Assembly (NCBI GenBank): GCA_964403525.1
Contig: CAYOGE010000016.1
Span: 1 to 64,000 of the forward strand
DNA length: 64,000 nucleotides
Origin: JAJTGZ01 sp964403525
GTDB lineage: Bacteria; Planctomycetota; Phycisphaerae; Phycisphaerales; UBA1924
Direction: 5' to 3'
A program made the position numbers and the translations under genes. The notes beneath the pieces were generated by a model. It saw nothing but the letters and a program-made list of their open reading frames with translations. It did not search any database and was not told the origin of the DNA. Shown in pieces: positions 1 through 8,188 of the stretch; position 1 is the stretch's first letter, and each line of letters starts with the position of its first letter.

Positions 1-261
1 CGATCGCGCAACCTGACACGCGCCGAACAAGCGATCCGTCAAACAGAACCTAGCACCACAACGGGCGCATGGACCATCGCGAGGGTCGACATCGCAAAGC
101 TCGGACAACTCGGGAAAGATACGCTTCTCGAATGGATGCAGGACCAGTGCACCTACACAGATCGCACGTGCAAGAACGGGATCTGCGTGACAGTCGGCAC
201 GTTTAACATGAACTGCATCGACAGGCAGGTCTTCGGCGACGCCTGCATCGGGACTCACTAA
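1..261 (+). CDS. Hypothetical protein, C-terminal fragment (5' end outside window)
   Basis: An open frame runs from the first base to a TAA at 259-261, giving the last 86 residues of a protein. I do not recognise the family. Its C-terminal half holds five cysteines within about 45 residues (DQCTYTDRTC, NGIC, MNC, GDAC), which suggests an exported, disulfide-bonded or metal-binding domain. A 10-bp hairpin follows six bases after the stop. The next gene encodes a membrane protein with a MauE-like CNC motif, and such proteins are known to support disulfide-containing partners, so a functional link is possible but is inference only. Confidence 0.6.
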   Translation, partial: RSRNLTRAEQAIRQTEPSTTTGAWTIARVDIAKLGQLGKDTLLEWMQDQCTYTDRTCKNGICVTVGTFNMNCIDRQVFGDACIGTH

Positions 262-266
262 GCTCA

Positions 267-294
267 CATGCCGGCGTTGAAATGCGCCGGCATG
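267..294 (+). terminator. Hairpin after first gene, possible terminator
   Basis: A perfect 10-bp inverted repeat (267-276 and 285-294, arms CATGCCGGCG / CGCCGGCATG) with an 8-base loop follows the stop codon at 261. There is only a short CTTTC behind it rather than a long T-run, so termination may be weak. It covers the ATG at 282, which makes the ATG at 300 the better start for the next gene. Confidence 0.5.
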
Positions 295-299
295 CTTTC

Positions 300-1520
300 A
301 TGCCACGAGCACAGACCCTCGGGACAGCGATAAGCGCGGCCGCCATTTTCCTCCTGGCGGTTGCCGGCTTCATGAAGCTCATCGCTCTCGATGACTTCGC
401 TGTTTCTCTCGAGTCATTCACTCTGCTGCCCGGGTGGACCCGCCAGACTGCCGTCATCGCACTGCCCGTCTTGGAACTACTGCCGATGATCCTTTGGTGC
501 TTTTGGCCCCGCTGGCGCGCTGCAGCCGAGTACACGGCATTTACCACCGCGATGCTGATTGCATCCGTCGTCGGATGGCACCTGCTCAACAACATCCGCC
601 CTGCGTGCAACTGCTACGGCAAAGTTCTTGAGTGGCTGTCCCGTGGCCAGCAGTTCCGTGCTGGCGTCTGGGTGTCAGGAGGGATTGCCGCTGCCCTGCT
701 CATTGGCTCGCTCCTACGGTCAACGCCGACTACTGCGAAAGCACGAGTCACCAGACAGACGCGAGGCCCCCACGTCCGCAGTGCATTTACCCTGATCGAG
801 GTGCTTGTGTCTCTCTTGATCATCTCAATCCTCCTCGCAGTCTCAGTCCCGGCTCTGCTTGGCGCGCGGCAATCCGCACGCGTAACCGCGACGCTCAATC
901 GCCTTCATTCCGCCACGGGGCTCATCACTGTCTACGCGACCGAGGGGCGCGATGCCCTTCCCTACTTCGTCAACCCCGCCGTCGACGAGCAAACGATCCG
1001 ATCAAGCACTCGTGGCATCGAAGTAAAGGTCCCACAGTACTTTGCCGCGATGACGCTTTGGACGCTTGCGCTGGCCGACCGATTCTTCGACGGCATCCCG
1101 GCTGACGAGACGATGAGCGATGCGCGATCCGTGTCCAATGACCGCCGCACGTTCCTCTACCCCTGTACGTTTGCCGCTCACCCTGACTACTGGGCGCGTG
1201 CAACACGACTGGGAAACCGTAGACAGTGGGGCCCAGTGAAGCTCGGTGATGCGCGAACACCCGCACGGAAGGCCGCTTTCGTTTCTCCTTTCCCGTTCGG
1301 TTACTGGCCCGATGGACGCAAACGCGAGTCCCCCGCGTCCGGTCCGTTCATGGTCCCGCTCGCGCTCCTGGACGGGCACGCAACCGAAATACAGCGAACA
1401 TCCATCGCGCCCGGCATGCTGACTGGGGACGGTACATTCTCGTGGTGCAACTGGCACCCGATCGACGTCAACGCGGCGCTTCACACAATCGAAGGCATCC
1501 GTGGAACCGATATCCCATAG
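300..1520 (+). CDS. MauE/DoxX-like membrane domain fused to a type IV prepilin domain
   Basis: A 406-residue protein in two parts. Residues 1-145 hold four predicted membrane helices and a C103-N-C105-Y-G motif like the CxC of MauE-type proteins, which are linked to disulfide formation in partner proteins. Residues 155-406 begin with a class III prepilin signal: A162, then F163-T-L-I-E-V and a hydrophobic helix, followed by a long soluble domain typical of planctomycete pilin-like proteins. There is no internal ATG, GTG or TTG suited to start the pilin separately, so the fusion looks real. An upstream ATG at 282 lies inside a hairpin, so I prefer 300. With the N-terminus inside, four helices would place the cleavage site in the cytoplasm, where prepilin peptidase acts. 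The composition is visibly less GC-rich than most of the window. Confidence 0.72.
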   Translation: MPRAQTLGTAISAAAIFLLAVAGFMKLIALDDFAVSLESFTLLPGWTRQTAVIALPVLELLPMILWCFWPRWRAAAEYTAFTTAMLIASVVGWHLLNNIRPACNCYGKVLEWLSRGQQFRAGVWVSGGIAAALLIGSLLRSTPTTAKARVTRQTRGPHVRSAFTLIEVLVSLLIISILLAVSVPALLGARQSARVTATLNRLHSATGLITVYATEGRDALPYFVNPAVDEQTIRSSTRGIEVKVPQYFAAMTLWTLALADRFFDGIPADETMSDARSVSNDRRTFLYPCTFAAHPDYWARATRLGNRRQWGPVKLGDARTPARKAAFVSPFPFGYWPDGRKRESPASGPFMVPLALLDGHATEIQRTSIAPGMLTGDGTFSWCNWHPIDVNAALHTIEGIRGTDIP

Positions 1521-1546
1521 CCGGCCTCGGTGAATGCCTGCATCGG

Positions 1547-2365
1547 TCACTCGTCCGGCGCTTTCGCCTCCGGCCCCGCCAGCATGATCCCCCCCAGCGG
1601 GTTGTGCTTCGGCTCCCCATCCTTCCGCGGGTACAGCTTCGGCGTCTTGCTCGGCTTGTCGAGGATCACGATCTTCCCCGTCGGCGTGTCGCGGATCTCA
1701 AGCAGCCGCGCCCCCAGCGCCCCGATCGCACTGAAGGCGTTCTTGATGATCCCCTCGCTCTCGTTCCGCACAACCTGCACAAACGCCCCGTTGGCGTGCG
1801 CCACCTCCGCCTCCGCCCTCGCCCCTTTGATCGCCGCGATGATCCCCCCCTGCTTGCACAGCGGGATCATCAACTCCGCAATCACGTTGAACGGCCCGAC
1901 CGCCCGGCTCACCACCGCGTCGTACTTCTCGCGGTGGTTCGCCTTGTCCTGCCCCACCTGTTCCGCCCGCTTGTTCAGCACCTTCACGTTTGTCAGCCCC
2001 AGCGCCGCCGCGGTCTGCTGAAGGAACGTCGCCTTCTTGCCGGTCGGCTCAAGCAGCACAAACCGAAGGTGCGGCATCGTAATCGCCAGCGGCAGCCCCG
2101 GCACACCGCCGCCGCTCCCCACGTCAATCACCTGGGCACCCTCGGGCAGCTCGCTCAGCACCGGCAGCAGAGTCAGTGCGTCGAGAATGTGGCGCGTCCA
2201 GGCCGCCGCCGGGTCGGTGATCGCCGTCAGGTTGGTTGTCTGGTTGGCCTCCAGCAGCAGCGCGAGGTAAAGCCCCAGTTTCTCGGGCTCGCCCGGCTCC
2301 AATTCAATGCCCAGCCCGGCAAGCGCGGGGAGAAACTCAGCGGGGGGTTGGAGCGCCTCAGTCAC
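1547..2365 (-). CDS. rsmG: 16S rRNA (guanine-N7)-methyltransferase RsmG
   Basis: RsmG (GidB) adds the m7G527 methyl group to 16S rRNA using S-adenosylmethionine. At 272 residues it is somewhat longer than most bacterial homologues. The N-terminal part shows the family NLTAIT motif (about residue 45-50) and the SAM-binding loop DVGSGGGVPG at about 81-90, followed by LEPTGKKATFL and SRAVGPF, all family hallmarks. The C-terminus has a short extra tail rich in K, P and G. It converges with the pilin fusion gene and is divergent from the hydrolase at 2474. Loss of this gene is known to give low-level streptomycin resistance in other bacteria. Confidence 0.95.
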   Translation of the reverse strand: MTEALQPPAEFLPALAGLGIELEPGEPEKLGLYLALLLEANQTTNLTAITDPAAAWTRHILDALTLLPVLSELPEGAQVIDVGSGGGVPGLPLAITMPHLRFVLLEPTGKKATFLQQTAAALGLTNVKVLNKRAEQVGQDKANHREKYDAVVSRAVGPFNVIAELMIPLCKQGGIIAAIKGARAEAEVAHANGAFVQVVRNESEGIIKNAFSAIGALGARLLEIRDTPTGKIVILDKPSKTPKLYPRKDGEPKHNPLGGIMLAGPEAKAPDE

Positions 2366-2473
2366 AGCCCAGCGTATTCACGGCGAAACGCCCCGGCACC
2401 GCACAGCCCGCCCCATGCAACTGTACCATTTGCACGCTGGGCGACGGCCCGCGGGAACCCACAGGAGCGTCCG

Positions 2474-3631
2474 ATGCACCGCCTCACCGCGATCTTTGCC
2501 ATCACCGCCGCCGCGGCTGCGTGCCACGCAGACCAGACGATCCGAGAGATCCCCGTCGAAGGCGGCACGACCATCCGCGTCACGCTCTCATCGCCCGACG
2601 GTGCCAACCTCAAAGAGCCGATCCCCGTCGTCATCGTCTTTCCCCCGGGTGACCAGACCTCCAAGATGGAGGGCATCGCCCGCGCGATGTTCCACGACGA
2701 GTGCCTCAAGCGCGGCTGGGCGCTGGCAACGCCCCTGCCGCCGGAGGGGACGCTCTTCTTTCAGAAACCCGAGCTCTTCCGGGCGCTGGTGAGCGACCTT
2801 GACAAGGCCGTCGTGCCCGAGGGCAGGAAGTACCACGTCGCCGGCACCAGCAACGGCGGACGCTCGGCGCTCGCCTTCGCCCTCGAGCTCCCCGGACGCA
2901 CCGCCAGCGTCGCCGCGTTCCCCGGCGCCTTCTTCAACCCGCCGCCCGAGGCCGAGACCACCGAGAAGCTCAAGGGCATCCCCATCCGTCTCTGGGTCGG
3001 CGGTGACGACACCGTCGCCTGGAACGACGCCTGCAAGGCGATCGAGGCCTATTCAAAGAAGACCAGGGGCGTGGTCGACGCCACGCTCACGATCGTGCCC
3101 GGGCAAGGGCACGTCATCCGCTCGCTCACCGCAGCGACGGTGCTCGACACCCTCGAGCGCGTCCGCAGCAGCAAGGGCACAATGCTCAGGCCAAACCTCG
3201 ATGCGCTCGCCACCCTCGACGCCCTCCACACCGCCGCGAGCAAGTCCGACTTTGACGCCTACTTCTCGCTCTTCACACCCGACGCGGTCTTCATCGGGAC
3301 CGACGCGGGCGAGCGCTGGACGCTCGACGAGTTCAAGGCGTACGCTCGCCCGCACTTTCAGAAAGGGCCCGGCAAAGGGGGCTGGACGTACGTGCCGCGT
3401 GCAGACACCCGCCACGTAACGATCGACCCTTCCACCACAATCGCGTTCTTTGATGAGCTGCTCGACAACGAAAACTACGGCACCACGCGGGGAACAGGCG
3501 TGCTCCGCAAGGTGGGCGAGGGGGAAGCAGCGCGGTGGATGGTCGTGCAGTACTCGTTGTCGATCCCCATACCCAACCCCATCGCCAAGCGCGTAGCCGC
3601 GATGGTGAAGACCGAAGAGACGAAGAAGTAG
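2474..3631 (+). CDS. Exported alpha/beta hydrolase with C-terminal NTF2/SnoaL-like domain
   Basis: A 385-residue protein. Residues 1-19 form a signal peptide ending near ACHA. Residues 30-235 are an alpha/beta hydrolase of the polyhydroxybutyrate-depolymerase or dienelactone-hydrolase type: nucleophile elbow GTSNGG with S126, acid D178 or D179 in GGDDT, and H213 in GQGH. Residues 243-385 resemble a SnoaL/DUF4440 cone-fold domain (DALHTAASKSDFDAYFSLF), known in many calcium/calmodulin kinase II-like and cyclase-like proteins. Start chosen at 2474 because CAGGAG lies six bases upstream and the signal peptide follows directly. The substrate cannot be told from sequence. It lies divergently from rsmG and converges on priA with a nine-base gap. 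Confidence 0.8.
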   Translation: MHRLTAIFAITAAAAACHADQTIREIPVEGGTTIRVTLSSPDGANLKEPIPVVIVFPPGDQTSKMEGIARAMFHDECLKRGWALATPLPPEGTLFFQKPELFRALVSDLDKAVVPEGRKYHVAGTSNGGRSALAFALELPGRTASVAAFPGAFFNPPPEAETTEKLKGIPIRLWVGGDDTVAWNDACKAIEAYSKKTRGVVDATLTIVPGQGHVIRSLTAATVLDTLERVRSSKGTMLRPNLDALATLDALHTAASKSDFDAYFSLFTPDAVFIGTDAGERWTLDEFKAYARPHFQKGPGKGGWTYVPRADTRHVTIDPSTTIAFFDELLDNENYGTTRGTGVLRKVGEGEAARWMVVQYSLSIPIPNPIAKRVAAMVKTEETKK

Positions 3632-3640
3632 CCGCCGCGG

Positions 3641-6103
3641 TCAGAGCAGCGCCAGCGGGTCAACGTCCACCGCCGTGTGCGCGTCGCTGATCAGCAACCC
3701 CTGCACCCGCACCGCCCCAAGCACCCGCTGCAGCACCGCGCGCCCATCGGCGAGCAGCTCCACAGCGATGCGGTGGTGATCGCCGATCCGCGCGATCGGG
3801 CACGGCATCGGCCCCGTGAGCACCACGCGCTCACCCTGCGCTACCGCCGCCGCCAGCAGCCCCTTGGCGATCCGGGCCGCGGCGTTCTCCGCTTCCTTGA
3901 GCACCTCGTGCCGGCAGACAATCCGCGCCATCCGCGAGATCGGCGGCAAGCCCGCCGCGCTCCGGTGCCCCAGCTCGATCCCCGCGAACCGCACGTAATC
4001 GTGCCGTGCCGCGAGCACGATCGACGGCTCACCCGGGTTGAAGGTTTGCACCACCACCTGCCCCGCGTGCTCGCCCCGCCCTGCCCTGCCGGCCACCTGA
4101 GCGACGAGCTGAAACGTCCGCTCAGCCGCCCGGAAGTCGGGCATCGACAAACTGGTGTCGGCGCTGATCACCCCGACCAGCCGCACGTTCGGGAAATCGA
4201 GCCCCTTGGCGATCATCTGGGTGCCCACCAGCACCTTCACCTCACCGCTGGCAAACCGCCCAAGCGCGGTGAAGTAGTCGCGTGCCGACTGCATCGAGTC
4301 GGAGTCGAGCCGCAGCAGCGTCTGGCCCATCACCAGCCCGTGGCTGGGCCCGAACTTGCGTTCAAGCTCCGCCTCCACACGCTGCGTGCCAAGGCCGAAC
4401 GTGTTCACCGCCTTGGTGCACTTGGGGCAGAACTTCGGCAGCATCAGTTCGGCCAGACAGTGGTGGCAGCGCACGTACCCGCCCACGCGCAGCCGCTTGT
4501 CCACGTGGTAGACCGTCGTCACGTCGCAGTGGTCGCACTGCATCACCCAGCCGCACTTGGGGTCGGTGCAGCAGATGTAGTTGGCGTACCCGCGCCGGTT
4601 GAGCAGCAGCATCGCCTGGCCGCCGGCGCTGAGCGTCTCGCCGATCGCCTGCTCAAGCGACGGGCCCAGCAGGTGCACGTGCCGGTCGCGCCACCCCTCC
4701 GGATGCACCAGCGCCCGCAATCGGCGCTCCTCCGCAAGGTCCACGATCCGCACCGACGGCATACGCGCCCCGCCGACACGGTCCGGAAGCGACGAGAGCA
4801 CGTACTTACTCCCGCCCGCCGGCGTCGCCGCGTACCACGACTCCAGGCTCGGCGTCGCCGATCCGAGCACCACCGGGCACCCCTCCAACTGCGCCCGCTT
4901 GATCGCCACATCGCGCCCGTGGTAGCGGGGCAGCTGGTCCTGCTTGTACGACGAGTCGTGCTCCTCATCAACGATGATCAGCCCGACCCGCGCAAACGGC
5001 GCAAAGACCGCCGACCGCGCCCCAACCACCACCCGCACCGCGCCGCTGGCGCAAGCCGCCCACTGCGCGTGCCGCTGGCTCGCCGTAAGCCCCGAGTGCA
5101 GCACGGCCACCTTCGGCCCGAAGCGGTCGATGAACCGCTGCGCAGTCTGGGGCGTCAGCGCGATCTCAGGCACGAGCATGATCGCGCACTCGGCAAAGCG
5201 CCCTCCCTCGTCCTTGCGCAGAAGCATCTCCGAGATCGCCCGGAGGTAGACCTCCGTCTTCCCGCTCCCGGTCACGCCGTGCAGCAGGTGCACCTTGAAC
5301 GAACCGAGCGACCCGCGCACCGCGTCAAACGCTGCGCCCTGCTCGCGCGTGAGCCTTGGCGGCGGCTTGACTGCTTCGCGCGTGTGCCCCAGACCCTCAA
5401 ACGGATCGGTCGCCACCGGTGCATCATCCTGCACCGTCGCGGTCAGCCAGCCCGATTCGACGAGCTTCTTGATGCTCGCCGGGCCCACGCCCTCGGCCCA
5501 TCGACCGAGCGCTTTCAACGTCAGCGGCCACAGGTCCGCGTCGACCTCCATCAGCTTCTCCCAAGCCTTCTTCAATCGGCCAGGAAGTTCCGGCAGCGCT
5601 GCCCGTGCCTCGGCGGGCGCGAGGCTGAGGTACGTCTGCGTCTTCTTGCCCGTCTCGCGCTTGACGGCCGCCGGCAACATGGTCGCATAGACCATACCGA
5701 GCGGGCAGATGTAGTACTCACTCATCCACGCACCCAGCTTGACCAGCAGCGGCGCAAGCCGCACCGAGGTGACCTTGGTCACCGGCTTCACCTTTTTGGG
5801 CGAAAGGCCACCGAGCAACTCGCGCCCCCCAACAACCGTCACGATCCCCGCCGCGGGCTTGTTGCCACGCCCCAGCGGAACGATCACCCGCCGACCCGGC
5901 TCAACCTCATCAAATCCGCCGTCATCATCCGCTTCGCGCCCCTTGGCGGCGACCAGCGCATACGTCAGCGCGCGCTCCGGTGCCGATGGGCCGCCGTCGT
6001 TTCCGTCACCCCCACCCACACGATCGATCCCCCGCTCAACCACCACCCGCACGAAGCGGGTGTAGACCGGGGTCGGCACATCGGGTTGAAAGAGGTCACC
6101 CAC
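3641..6103 (-). CDS. priA: Primosomal replication protein N' (PriA helicase)
   Basis: PriA reloads the replisome at collapsed forks as a 3'-5' superfamily 2 helicase. The 820-residue protein shows Walker A in HGVTGSGKTEVYL, the DEEH box in IIVDEEHDSSYKQ, and the cysteine-rich insert (CTDPKCGW, CDHC, CHHC, CPKC) that binds two zinc ions, followed by the family signature FGLGTQRVEAEL. The N-terminal part matches the PriA DNA-binding region, with a glycine/aspartate-rich insertion near residues 30-65 that is probably a linker. It is convergent with the hydrolase gene and divergent from the TPR gene. The start at 6103 is the only one that keeps the N-terminal PVYTRFVRVVV strand. Confidence 0.96.
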   Translation of the reverse strand: MGDLFQPDVPTPVYTRFVRVVVERGIDRVGGGDGNDGGPSAPERALTYALVAAKGREADDDGGFDEVEPGRRVIVPLGRGNKPAAGIVTVVGGRELLGGLSPKKVKPVTKVTSVRLAPLLVKLGAWMSEYYICPLGMVYATMLPAAVKRETGKKTQTYLSLAPAEARAALPELPGRLKKAWEKLMEVDADLWPLTLKALGRWAEGVGPASIKKLVESGWLTATVQDDAPVATDPFEGLGHTREAVKPPPRLTREQGAAFDAVRGSLGSFKVHLLHGVTGSGKTEVYLRAISEMLLRKDEGGRFAECAIMLVPEIALTPQTAQRFIDRFGPKVAVLHSGLTASQRHAQWAACASGAVRVVVGARSAVFAPFARVGLIIVDEEHDSSYKQDQLPRYHGRDVAIKRAQLEGCPVVLGSATPSLESWYAATPAGGSKYVLSSLPDRVGGARMPSVRIVDLAEERRLRALVHPEGWRDRHVHLLGPSLEQAIGETLSAGGQAMLLLNRRGYANYICCTDPKCGWVMQCDHCDVTTVYHVDKRLRVGGYVRCHHCLAELMLPKFCPKCTKAVNTFGLGTQRVEAELERKFGPSHGLVMGQTLLRLDSDSMQSARDYFTALGRFASGEVKVLVGTQMIAKGLDFPNVRLVGVISADTSLSMPDFRAAERTFQLVAQVAGRAGRGEHAGQVVVQTFNPGEPSIVLAARHDYVRFAGIELGHRSAAGLPPISRMARIVCRHEVLKEAENAAARIAKGLLAAAVAQGERVVLTGPMPCPIARIGDHHRIAVELLADGRAVLQRVLGAVRVQGLLISDAHTAVDVDPLALL

Positions 6104-6208
6104 GAGGGGAGTTTACCGGTTGCAGGGCAGGAAGGAGCGCACCCAGTTCAAGCGTCCCCGCGGCTCCGGCGATTGGGTCAAATCGCAGCGCCGGAATACC
6201 ATGCGACA

Positions 6209-6892
6209 ATGACCCAGACGCCCCTCGACCCGCGTGCATTGGCAGAGCGGGCCGCACAGGCGGCAGAAGAAGGCCGGATTCCAGAGGCCCGCGTTGGGAT
6301 CGCACAGGCTCTGGCAATGGCAGGCGGCGAGGAGGCCGCCACCGACCTGCGCGTGCTCTTCCTCGCCTTCCAGTTTCACTTCCGGCAGGGGGAGCTTGAG
6401 GCGGCCGAGCGGCTGTGCCGACGGCGGCTCCGCGTCGCCGAAGAACTCGAGCGCACCAGCGGCAAGCGAGATGTCCACACCGGCCGCGCCTGCTGCAACC
6501 TCGGGCTCGTCCTGCAGTACGCCGGGAAACTCGACGCCGCCGAAGCATCGCTGCGCCGGGCAATCGACCTGAACCGCGCGATCAACCACGAAGAGGGCGT
6601 CGCCCGCGACCTCGGCACGCTCGCCCTCGTCTTTGAAGCCCGCAACGACCTCGACACCGCCGAGCGGCTGTATCTGGAGGCGCTCGCCATCGCCGAACGG
6701 ATCGGGTGCGAGCCGGTCATCGCCACCGACTGCGCCAACCTCGGCGACATCGCCCTCGCCCGCGGCGACCGCCCAAAGGCGCGGGCCCTACTGACACGGT
6801 CGGTGGAGATTCTGACGCGGCTGAAATCGTGGAAGGTGAAGGGGGTGGCAGAGAAGCTGGCGGAGCTCGATCCCCCTTCAACGTCGCGATAG
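6209..6892 (+). CDS. Tetratricopeptide repeat protein
   Basis: A 227-residue soluble protein built almost entirely of TPR helices; clear repeats are at about residues 88-120 (ACCNLGLVLQYAGKLDAAEASLRRAI), 128-160 (DLGTLALVFEARNDLDTAERLYLEAL) and 168-200 (DCANLGDIALARGDRPKARALL). This arrangement resembles the kinesin-light-chain type of TPR used for protein-protein contacts. No signal peptide or membrane segment is visible. The ATG at 6209 was chosen because translation further upstream would read antisense into priA. The partner and role are unknown; the gene is divergent from priA and may share its promoter region. Confidence 0.85.
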   Translation: MTQTPLDPRALAERAAQAAEEGRIPEARVGIAQALAMAGGEEAATDLRVLFLAFQFHFRQGELEAAERLCRRRLRVAEELERTSGKRDVHTGRACCNLGLVLQYAGKLDAAEASLRRAIDLNRAINHEEGVARDLGTLALVFEARNDLDTAERLYLEALAIAERIGCEPVIATDCANLGDIALARGDRPKARALLTRSVEILTRLKSWKVKGVAEKLAELDPPSTSR

Positions 6893-6922
6893 GTCGCCTG
6901 CGATTGATTTCACGACCATGGC

Positions 6923-7873
6923 CTAAGTCGTCGGGAGCGCCCCACGGACTTCACTCGCGACTGAACGGTGGTACAAGCGAAGGACGTTTCGAGGAGGCGC
7001 GACAACCGGTTTCTCGCTCGACTCAATTGTCCACGAGAGACCCGATTCTCCCGGTCCGTCGATCGACTCCCCACTCTTGATCTCCCGCTTCGAATCAAGC
7101 AAGTAGTGCGTGACGTTGCGCAGGTAGTGGGCCACATCGTCCGGTTCATAGCTGGTTTTCGAGAACACGGCCTCCACGTCGGGTCGATCGAACTGCTCAT
7201 TGCCCACTGTGTCCATAAAGAGCAGGCTCTCGTTGAGATCGTACATGCGGACGTTTGTCCAAAGCAGCAACGGGAGTCTGCCTTGCTCCTCGCATCCGCG
7301 GAGAGTCGCGCCAAACTGGCGGGCGTCACGGAGCACCTCTCCGTTAGGATTGAAATAGCAGAGCACATTCGGCACCAGGCAAGCTGCATCGATCAACCGG
7401 TTGAGAAAGACGAGTTCCGCGACTGCGTCGCAACCAGCAGGCATCATCAGAGCGCTGAGCCCAGCGCCGAAGACATAGCTCATCCGAAACCGGATGTAGC
7501 CTTGGTGCTGAGCGACCAAAGACTTGCATTCGGGTGCGCCCCAGGCATTCTGTACAGCACGCTCCAGGCCGCCGGGAAAAGTGAACGGCCCAAATTGGCC
7601 CATCCCCCAGGCACCAAACGTCATCGGATCGTCCTGCGGGTGTCCCATCGTGTCTGGCCATGGCTGGTTCACAACGTCCACCGCTACGCAGCCATTCATG
7701 TCAGGGCGGTAAGGGATCACTATCGAAGGACCCCCGAACTGCAAGTCAGCGCCCGCGGGGATCTCCCTGGACACTTCGAAGCCACGCTGGAGAACCGAGC
7801 TCTTGATATCCCCGATCGAGGCGTGGCCGTTTGTGAGAAGGCAGAAGGTCTGAGTAAGGAGGCCTTTGGGCAT
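6923..7873 (-). CDS. DUF4261-like domain protein of unknown function
   Basis: A 316-residue protein without signal peptide or clear membrane segments. The C-terminal half (CYFNPNGEVL, LWTNVRMYDL, FMDTVGNEQFDRPDVEAVF, HYLRNVTHYLL, ESIDGPG) resembles DUF4261, a domain often found beside polymorphic-toxin or immunity genes, although its biochemical role is not known. The N-terminus starts MPKGLLTQTFCLLTNGHAS, followed by a region with PSIVIPYRPDMNG and VDVVNQPWPDTMG. Base composition is visibly poorer in GC than the neighbours and the gene sits beside a palindrome-rich stretch, both consistent with horizontal acquisition. The domain call comes from recall of the family pattern, so it is moderate. 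Confidence 0.6.
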   Translation of the reverse strand: MPKGLLTQTFCLLTNGHASIGDIKSSVLQRGFEVSREIPAGADLQFGGPSIVIPYRPDMNGCVAVDVVNQPWPDTMGHPQDDPMTFGAWGMGQFGPFTFPGGLERAVQNAWGAPECKSLVAQHQGYIRFRMSYVFGAGLSALMMPAGCDAVAELVFLNRLIDAACLVPNVLCYFNPNGEVLRDARQFGATLRGCEEQGRLPLLLWTNVRMYDLNESLLFMDTVGNEQFDRPDVEAVFSKTSYEPDDVAHYLRNVTHYLLDSKREIKSGESIDGPGESGLSWTIESSEKPVVAPPRNVLRLYHRSVASEVRGALPTT

Positions 7874-8188
7874 GTGATGTCGCTCGGAGGGTGCTGGCTA
7901 CTGGAGCGGACACGAGGATAGAGGAAGTACCTGTTCATTTGCTCGTGCAGTCCTTCGAACTGCGGGGTCTGCCGGCAAGCTAGCCGGCGGTGGTGCCTGC
8001 GAGCTCGCTTCACCGGCGGCTGGCTACTGACGGTTACGCCGTCGGCATACGAGGCACTATCGCGGATGCCTCGTGCCGTTCGCACCACTCTCGCATAGCC
8101 GAAGGTGGTGCACCCGGGCTAAAGAAGTCCGCCTCAATTTCCGCTTTTCGCTTTTCGTTTTTCGCTTTCCCTCCTACTATCGCGCCCG
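7874..8188. other. 315-bp intergenic stretch with palindromes, no gene seen
   Basis: This gap separates the DUF4261-like gene from carA. It contains several short inverted repeats, for example GACGG-TTAC-GCCGTC near 8029-8044 and CCGGCGG/TTCACCGGCGG around 7985-8020, and ends in a pyrimidine-rich run (CTTTTCGCTTTTCGTTTTTCG) at about 8140-8165. I see no convincing small ORF, tRNA or riboswitch. The carA promoter must lie here, but I cannot point to certain -35 and -10 boxes. Confidence 0.5.

Noticed and set aside
3677..6892. A very long plus-strand frame lying opposite priA
   Set aside because: It mirrors the coding frame of priA on the other strand and its composition is R/H/P-rich as expected from GC-rich antisense. 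Only its last part from 6209 has real protein character and is annotated as the TPR gene.
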